Shown piece by piece: positions 59,243 to 64,000 of a stretch of 64,000 bases of DNA. The position numbers were made by a program, and so were the translations under genes. Position 1 is the first letter of the stretch. Every line of letters begins with the position of its first letter. The DNA comes from Paenibacillus sp. JJ-100 (GTDB lineage: Bacteria > Bacillota > Bacilli > Paenibacillales > Paenibacillaceae): assembly GCF_948329825.1 (NCBI RefSeq), contig NZ_CAOJCM010000001.1, positions 806,001 to 870,000 of the forward strand. The letters run 5' to 3'. The notes under the pieces are model-generated. The model searched no databases. It saw only the letters and a program-made list of their open reading frames with translations, and was not told where the DNA came from.

Positions 59243-59782
59243 ATGTTGAAGAAGCGTGAGCTGCATGAATGTCAATCTCTGCATAGCTTAATGATGGATC
59301 CCGCAGTTTTCCCTTATGTTCGTTATGCATGTCAGTCACAAGAAGAATTCATGTTTTTAACCAGGCAGTTAATCGCAGAAGAAGAGCAGGGGGCCCTCAT
59401 TTCGCGCACAATTCTAAGTGAAACCGGAACCGCGATCGGCACCATTGATCTATATCACATCGTCAACCACACTGGATTTTTGGCGACTTGGATTGGAGTC
59501 CCTTATTTCGGACAGGGGTACAGTCAGCGAGCCAAATCGGCTTTTCTGACAGAACTGTTTCTGGAACACGACATCCAGACAGTTTTTATGAAAATACGAA
59601 AGCAAAATGTACGTTCACGTAAAGCGGTGGAAAAATTGCCGTACGTCTTCTTTTCTAACGATCTGTACCCAGAGATGACGCAGGCCATTAATGTAGAGCA
59701 ACCGATATACGATCTGTACCATGTTGAGCGTTCTGTTTTTCTCGAATGTCACATGGATGTACATCATAGTTTAGCTACATAG
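59243..59782 (+). CDS. GNAT-like acetyltransferase, diverged
   Basis: A 179-residue protein with RimJ-like order: MLKKRELHECQSLHSLMMDPAVFPYVRYACQS, then ATWIGVPYFGQGYSQRAKSAFL where FGQGYS replaces the usual GxGxG/A loop, and NVRSRKAVEKLPYVF. Most likely an acetyltransferase of unknown substrate. Start ATG 59243 with GGGTGG upstream; TTG 59219 is an alternative. Confidence 0.75.
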   Translation: MLKKRELHECQSLHSLMMDPAVFPYVRYACQSQEEFMFLTRQLIAEEEQGALISRTILSETGTAIGTIDLYHIVNHTGFLATWIGVPYFGQGYSQRAKSAFLTELFLEHDIQTVFMKIRKQNVRSRKAVEKLPYVFFSNDLYPEMTQAINVEQPIYDLYHVERSVFLECHMDVHHSLAT

Positions 59783-59866
59783 TGGTTGATGTCTGTCATC
59801 ATGGATCGTTTAAAATGTAGTGAAGTCTTTTTTTCTAAAGTGCTTTTTTCAAAATTCTTATGGTCC

Positions 59867-59897
59867 AAGCGCCGTCGTGATGACGACGCTTTTTTGA
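59867..59897 (+). terminator. Intrinsic terminator
   Basis: AGCGCCGTC (59868-59876) pairs with GACGACGCT (59882-59890) with one mismatch, over a 5-nt loop, and runs into TTTTTT. It ends the upstream GNAT transcript. Confidence 0.75.
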
Positions 59898-60009
59898 TGT
59901 GTTTACCTAATATTCCCTAATGGAAGGACATGGATTATACTGGTAATGAACGCTATTAACGAGTTCCATGGGAACAACCGGCTTGAATATGTACAGAGGA
60001 GGTTTTGTT

Positions 60010-60285
60010 TTGCATCAGATGAACAAAGTTTTAGGTGTTGTTTTAATGATTGCGAGTGTGTTCATATCTACCCTTGAGCGAATATCCATTCGATTATCGG
60101 CTGCCCTGGTTGAGGCGGGGAGTGGCTCGGAGCAAAGTCTGCGAGAGGTAACCCGAACGGTGGATGTGCCCACAGGGTTGCTCGTATATTTCATGTTTTT
60201 TGTTGGATTCATCCTCTTGGCCTCCGGTTTCCCAGGGACGTACAAGAACAAAAATAAACGTAATGGAATTTCAGGCGATTTATAA
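60010..60285 (+). CDS. Small membrane protein, two helices
   Basis: A 91-residue protein starting at TTG 60010, 7 nt after GAGGAGG; ATG 60019 is too far from that site. Hydrophobic helices at about residues 5-22 and 57-75 are joined by an acidic loop (RLSAALVEAGSGSEQSLREVTRTVDVPTG). The C terminus is basic. Layout resembles the small protein at 16743-17042. No family recognised. The APH-like gene begins 11 bp after its stop. Confidence 0.62.
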   Translation: MHQMNKVLGVVLMIASVFISTLERISIRLSAALVEAGSGSEQSLREVTRTVDVPTGLLVYFMFFVGFILLASGFPGTYKNKNKRNGISGDL

Positions 60286-60296
60286 ATAAAGGAGGA

Positions 60297-61148
60297 ATGG
60301 ATCTGTCTGAACAACAGGAAGAGAAGTTAACAGGTGGTAATGTGAATGAAGTAGTGCGTGTTGGGGAGACGGTTCGCCGGAGTGCTAGCCCAAATCGTTA
60401 TGTACAGGAACTGCTATTACATTTGGAAAAAAAGGGATTCCATCAGGCGCCGCGGTATCTGGGCATCGATGAAACGGGCAGGGAAATCCTTTCTTACCTT
60501 CACGGTATTGTTCCCAGTAATGATTATCCAGAGATCGAGAGTTACATGTGGTCAGACGAATCATTAATTGCAGTCGCTAGCCTGTTGAGAAGCTATCACG
60601 ATGCAACCCTTCATTTTAACAGTGTGGAACAGCCGACGAACTATTATCCAGGTAGAGATGTACTATTGGAACGTTCAATAGGGGGACGGCAAGAGGAAGA
60701 GGAAGTGGAAGTCGTATGTCATAATGATTTTGCTCTATACAATATTGTGTTCAGGGAAGGTGTGCCACAGGGTATAATTGATTTTGATCTGGTCTGTCCG
60801 GGTCCGCGAATGTGGGACATTGCCTATACCTTATACACCTGTGTTCCTCTAGCGAATTTTTCCCCTCCAGCTGGAGGTCAAGGGAAATTAGTTACCTCAT
60901 ATGATAGAGAAACACACGGAGCCATTCGCAAGAAACGGATCGAAATGTTTATGGCGAACTACGGACTAAGCATTCCGTCTGACCTGAAGAGTTGGGTAGT
61001 ATCTCGTATTCGATTTATGTGCAAAACGTTGGAGGAACGTGCTGCTGCAGGAGATGCAGCGTTTGTGAAAATGGTTGACGAAGGACATCTGGCTCATTAT
61101 GAGAGAGAAGTGATCTTTCTGGAGCAGCATTGGCAGGAATGGTCGTAA
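60297..61148 (+). CDS. Aminoglycoside phosphotransferase-like kinase
   Basis: A 283-residue APH/choline-kinase-fold protein. Brenner motif is VCHNDFALYNIVF (catalytic Asp and metal-binding Asn) and the DFG-equivalent is IDFDLVCPGPRMWDIAY. Such proteins phosphorylate aminoglycosides, macrolides or small hydroxylated molecules; this one is an uncharacterised relative. The start is unclear: ATG 60297 is only 1 nt from GGAGG, whereas CTG 60303 has ideal spacing, and GTG 60342 lies further in. Co-transcribed with the small membrane protein upstream. Confidence 0.8.
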   Translation: MDLSEQQEEKLTGGNVNEVVRVGETVRRSASPNRYVQELLLHLEKKGFHQAPRYLGIDETGREILSYLHGIVPSNDYPEIESYMWSDESLIAVASLLRSYHDATLHFNSVEQPTNYYPGRDVLLERSIGGRQEEEEVEVVCHNDFALYNIVFREGVPQGIIDFDLVCPGPRMWDIAYTLYTCVPLANFSPPAGGQGKLVTSYDRETHGAIRKKRIEMFMANYGLSIPSDLKSWVVSRIRFMCKTLEERAAAGDAAFVKMVDEGHLAHYEREVIFLEQHWQEWS

Positions 61149-61404
61149 TTTTTTCTGAATTAAGACTTTGGAATAGCAGAGGTGCAACAATTTTACACAG
61201 TACAACCGAACTGACTTCGTATATAATGATAGATAATAACTAACGAAATAACTACATAACTATTTGCGAGGTACATCGGACTTACTCGATGTGAATGGAG
61301 AGAACGCGCATCCGAGAGCTGATATAACAAACGATGAATTGGTCAGCAGGTCAGCGAAGCGTGAAGGTCTGATGCTGCTTTCGTTCTGGACAGGAGGTAG
61401 TGAC

Positions 61405-62256
61405 GTGCCTAGCATGATGCAGTTTAATGCTCCACTGGCCTATACGTATAGAGCTACAAGTCTGTTTGACCCGGGTAACTCAGATGGTTTCCATTCCCAT
61501 CCGCACTATGAGATTTATTATTTTCATGAAGGGGAATGCACTTATATTATTGGAGATCGGGTATATGCCTTGCAGCCGGGCGATCTGGTGTTAATGCATG
61601 GACTGACTTTGCATCGGCCGCATCCCAAAGTGGGCAAACCGTACGTTCGTACTACACTTCATTTCGATCCATCTGCTATTCGTAACAGTCTGCATCCTGA
61701 ACGTATCCATGAAGTTCTGAAGCCGTTCGACGAACTGGGTAATTGCCGAGTCAACCTTACAGCTGGGATTCGTGACGAATTCGAAGAACTGTTGCATGAT
61801 CTGCACCAATTATCCAATCAACCGTCCAGGTTCAGGCAGGAACGCATGAATATCAGAGTCTGTGATCTGTTATATTGTGTGGCGGACATCTGCCAGGGGC
61901 ATGTGGAGGAACAACGTTCTTCATCGGAAAAAGAAAGACATGTTCAGCATATCATTCGGTATGTTGATACTCACTATATGCATGATATTGGTCTGGATGA
62001 TCTCGCTCAAGAGCTGCATCTGTCGAAGCCTTATTTGGCAGGCATGTTCAAAGAGATGACTGGGCTGACTATATTCAAGTATCTGTATGACCGGCGCATC
62101 AATCAGGCCAAACTACTATTTCAGTTTCAGCCAGAGATGAGTGTGACAGAAGCAGGTCGGTTGTCTGGTTTCAAACGTCTATCCCATTTCAGCCGAATTT
62201 TTAAACAAAGTGTGGGCTGTTCACCCGATCTGTATCGAAGTCAACTTCGTCGGTAG
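61405..62256 (+). CDS. AraC-family regulator with cupin domain
   Basis: A 283-residue one-component regulator. The N-terminal cupin (about 15-110; HSHPHYEIYYFHEGECTYIIGDRVYALQPGDLVLM) would bind a sugar or other ligand. The C-terminal AraC domain (about 180-280) has LDDLAQELHLSKPYLAGMFKEMTG and LSGFKRLSHFSRIFKQSVGCSP. GTG 61405 is 7 nt after AGGAGG. The frame is open to 61264 but lacks any ribosome site there, so the longer form is doubtful. No adjacent target operon is evident. Confidence 0.82.
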   Translation: MPSMMQFNAPLAYTYRATSLFDPGNSDGFHSHPHYEIYYFHEGECTYIIGDRVYALQPGDLVLMHGLTLHRPHPKVGKPYVRTTLHFDPSAIRNSLHPERIHEVLKPFDELGNCRVNLTAGIRDEFEELLHDLHQLSNQPSRFRQERMNIRVCDLLYCVADICQGHVEEQRSSSEKERHVQHIIRYVDTHYMHDIGLDDLAQELHLSKPYLAGMFKEMTGLTIFKYLYDRRINQAKLLFQFQPEMSVTEAGRLSGFKRLSHFSRIFKQSVGCSPDLYRSQLRR

Positions 62257-62318
62257 ATGTTAGACGGGGCAAGACCACAGCGCGAAGCTTAACAGCAAAG
62301 TTAAATCGTATTATTCAG

Positions 62319-62354
62319 AAGTCGACCTGTAGATCACATGGTCGACTTTTTTAA
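62319..62354 (+). terminator. Intrinsic terminator
   Basis: AAGTCGACC (62319-62327) pairs perfectly with GGTCGACTT (62340-62348), then TTTT. It ends the AraC-type regulator gene. Confidence 0.8.
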
Positions 62355-62522
62355 TTGTTTTTATACACTGTCGATCTCAAGATGCCAAGAATCATCTGTG
62401 GTTCAGAAACAACTGATGTTTAGAATACGAAGCGAACAGGTAAAGAAATGGTAAAGATGAATGGAGAGCATTTACACAAGAACTTACTAAATAATATCAA
62501 TTAAAAGTACAGGAGGCGAAGA

Positions 62523-62741
62523 ATGATGGATAAGAATAGATCAGCACAGCAACGTAAAAATGAGGGAACAACGGAGCATGAAAGAAAACTGGAGCAACAT
62601 GAGCAGCAACAGACTGTAGATCCCATTCCAATGCAGGATCTGAATATGGAAGCGAAGGAAGAGAAACTTAAGGATCAGACCAAAAGTAATTCGTCAACAG
62701 AAGAGAAGTACCGTGCTGATTACCGGAAGAGGAATGAATGA
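62523..62741 (+). CDS. Small hydrophilic protein, unknown
   Basis: A 72-residue protein with almost no hydrophobic residues, rich in Glu, Lys, Gln and Asn (NEGTTEHERKLEQHEQQQ). It is probably disordered or a single coiled coil. A good ribosome site (AGGAGG, 62512-62517) supports translation; ATG 62523 and 62526 both fit. Reminiscent of small stress or spore proteins, but no family can be named. Confidence 0.65.
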   Translation: MMDKNRSAQQRKNEGTTEHERKLEQHEQQQTVDPIPMQDLNMEAKEEKLKDQTKSNSSTEEKYRADYRKRNE

Positions 62742-62901
62742 AATAAGGTAGATGTGGAAGCATAAGTAGTGGGATGTGAAGGAAAACTAGACCTGGCGTG
62801 ATGCGAGAGATCAACACGGCGAACATAGTGCATTGTGTAATATACGGCCCAAAGTATGTCGTATCACGTATTTATTAACGCTGTGTAAATAAAACAGTTT
62901 A

Positions 62902-62936
62902 TTGACTATTGTATGTTACTATATTATAGTTACTTT
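62902..62936 (+). promoter_or_regulatory. Nitroreductase promoter with palindromic operator
   Basis: TTGACT (62902-62907) and TATAGT (62925-62930) are spaced 17 bp. A palindrome ACTATATTATAGT (62918-62930) covers the -10 box. Similar TACT...AGTA palindromes are bound by HxlR/MarR-type redox regulators (YodB, HypR) in front of nitroreductase genes. The link to such a regulator is inference. Confidence 0.55.
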
Positions 62937-62976
62937 GTTGGCTTAAACAAACCAATATTTTAGGAGGCGTATACGA

Positions 62977-63576
62977 ATGTCTACTTTTTTGGATGCATTG
63001 AAGAACAGAAGATCCTATTACGGAATCAGCAAGGAATCTACAATTTCGGATGCGAAAATTCAGGAAATCGTCGAAGAAGCAGTGAAGTATACACCAACAG
63101 CTTTTAACTCTCAAACTTCCCGTGCTGTTGTATTGCTTGGTGAACAGCATGACCGTTTGTGGAACCACACCGAAGAAATTCTGCGTGAAGTTGTGGGCAA
63201 TGAAGAGGCATTTCAGTCTACAGCAGAGAAGATGGCAAGCTTCCGCAACGGCTATGGTACGGTATTGTTCTTCGAGGACAATAATGTGATTGCACAGCTC
63301 CAACAAAACTTTGCCGCATATGCAGATAACTTCCCGATTTGGGCTAACCAATCCAATGGTATGTTGCAATTGGTTATTTGGACAGCTCTGGAACAAGAGG
63401 GTCTTGGTGCATCCCTGCAACACTATAACCCGTTAATTGATGAGAAAGTGAAGCAAGAATGGAACATCCCGGAGAACTGGAGACTGATCGCTCAGATGCC
63501 ATTTGGTAAACCGACAGCAACACCAGGCGAGAAGGAGTTCCAGCCGATCGAAGAGCGCGTTAAGGTACACAAGTAA
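62977..63576 (+). CDS. Nitroreductase family oxidoreductase
   Basis: A 199-residue FMN-dependent nitroreductase of the short type. RRSYYGISKESTISDAKIQEIVEEAVKYTPTAFNSQTSRAVVL binds FMN phosphate and the C-terminal IAQMPFGKPTATPGEKEFQPIEERVK is the usual closing motif. Proteins of this group (YdgI/HBN1-like) reduce nitro compounds or quinones with NAD(P)H in the cytoplasm. ATG 62977 follows TAGGAGG. Single-gene unit with its own promoter and a strong terminator. Confidence 0.88.
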   Translation: MSTFLDALKNRRSYYGISKESTISDAKIQEIVEEAVKYTPTAFNSQTSRAVVLLGEQHDRLWNHTEEILREVVGNEEAFQSTAEKMASFRNGYGTVLFFEDNNVIAQLQQNFAAYADNFPIWANQSNGMLQLVIWTALEQEGLGASLQHYNPLIDEKVKQEWNIPENWRLIAQMPFGKPTATPGEKEFQPIEERVKVHK

Positions 63577-63607
63577 ATCTCGTAATTACCAACATTTAAG
63601 CACATAC

Positions 63608-63667
63608 GGCCTCGCTTTAATTTGATACGATGATAAATATCGTAATCTATTAAAGTGAGGCCTTTTC
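63608..63667 (+). terminator. Large terminator hairpin after the nitroreductase
   Basis: GGCCTCGCTTTAAT (63608-63621) pairs with ATTAAAGTGAGGCC (63649-63662) with one G-T pair, with inner GATACGAT/ATCGTAATC pairing, then TTTTCT. The right arm contains GTGAGG, the only ribosome-site-like sequence before the SLH gene at 63669. Confidence 0.8.
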
Positions 63668-63668
63668 T

Positions 63669-64000
63669 GTGAAAAAAATAGTTGAAAAAAAATCTGATCA
63701 CCCTATATGGAAACTGCTCCTAAGCGGAGTGATGATACTGGGTGTCGTGTACGGACATAGCAATCAAATTCAAGCGGCAGCAGTTCAGAAGCCTGCTTTT
63801 CAGGATACAAAGGAAAGTTATGCGAGAGAAGCCATCGACCGTCTGGCGTACAAAGGCATTGTTGCGGGAACAACACAGCATACATTTGAGCCTAAAAAAG
63901 CGGTCACACGCGCCGAATTCGCCTCTTTCGCGGTTCGATTGCTCGGATTAAAACCGGTTAAGAATAATATTAACCCTTACGTGGATACGCCAATGAATGC
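63669..64000 (+). CDS. SLH-domain cell-surface protein, partial
   Basis: The first 110 codons of a gene that runs off the window. A signal peptide (WKLLLSGVMILGVVYGHSNQIQAA) is followed by an S-layer homology module: FQDTKESYAREAIDRLAYKGIVAGT, FEPKKAVTRAEFASFAVRLLGLK, the pattern that binds pyruvylated secondary cell-wall polymer. GTG 63669 is taken as start; the GTGAGG before it lies in the preceding terminator stem, so a later start is possible. What the rest of the protein does cannot be seen here. Confidence 0.82.
   Translation, partial: MKKIVEKKSDHPIWKLLLSGVMILGVVYGHSNQIQAAAVQKPAFQDTKESYAREAIDRLAYKGIVAGTTQHTFEPKKAVTRAEFASFAVRLLGLKPVKNNINPYVDTPMN

Noticed and set aside
62899..63423. 174-codon reverse-strand frame
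   Set aside because: Antisense to the nitroreductase; no ribosome site or recognisable motif.

Overview
The window looks like chromosomal DNA of a Paenibacillus-type low-GC Gram-positive. This rests on AGGAGG-type ribosome sites, lipobox lipoproteins, YesM/YesN-type regulators beside sugar ABC operons without their own ATPase, DUF5696 and DUF4937 proteins, an S-layer-homology (SLH) protein, and many small GNAT/DinB/kinase genes. No rRNA, tRNA or CRISPR array was seen.

Region 1 (1-9.84 kb) is the unusual part. It is an A+T-rich series of small, unrelated genes, all on the + strand: a lipoprotein, a HEPN protein, a Nudix hydrolase, a DUF3024 pseudogene, GNATs, DinB, a cyclase-fold protein, a P-loop kinase pseudogene, an HNH-like protein, a VOC protein, a serine beta-lactamase-like protein and an unknown. 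Nearly every gene is followed by an imperfect palindrome whose outer boxes read NNNNTAAC...GTTANNNN and whose inner boxes read ATTCACG...CGTGAAT or GCATTCC...GGAATGC. I count 14 whole or partial copies. The architecture is that of integron attC sites and gene cassettes. The box at the 3' end of a gene often matches the box at the 5' end of the same gene better than the one directly beside it, as expected if each gene once was a circular cassette. No integrase is in the window; by integron logic it would lie upstream of base 1. A nucleotidyltransferase gene without a 3' element ends the array.

Region 2 (10.8-15.0 kb) is a two-component system plus a BcrA-type ABC ATPase and two six-helix permeases, the usual layout of peptide-antibiotic resistance modules. 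Region 3 (15.0-21.1 kb) holds single housekeeping or detoxification genes: GNAT, DUF4937, CPT-like kinase, nucleotidyltransferase, DUF6886-like, DinB, acetamidase/formamidase and a HAD hydrolase.

Region 4 (21.5-38.0 kb) is a long carbohydrate operon behind a promoter with two overlapping palindromic operators and a cre-like site. It encodes two paralogous solute-binding lipoproteins (the first broken by one amber codon), a 970-residue membrane-anchored fusion of sugar-binding modules with a solute-binding domain, two permease pairs, an NHL/TPR secreted protein, a Yip1-like membrane protein, a DUF5696 protein and a cytoplasmic GH30 hydrolase. No ATPase is encoded, so a shared MsmX-type ATPase elsewhere is expected.

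Region 5 (38.1-42.1 kb) has small genes (DUF1569, methyltransferase, GNATs, small membrane proteins). Region 6 (42.2-52.7 kb) has a leftward lipoprotein/YesN/YesM operon, a possible three-component sugar sensor, divergent from a ytfQ-ytfR-ytfT-yjfF-like furanose importer followed by a second YtfQ-like lipoprotein. Region 7 (52.9-64.0 kb) has a TmrB-like protein, methyltransferase, GNATs, a FlaR-like kinase, an alpha/beta hydrolase, a secreted GH5 endoglucanase, an APH-like kinase, an AraC regulator, a nitroreductase and the start of an SLH protein.
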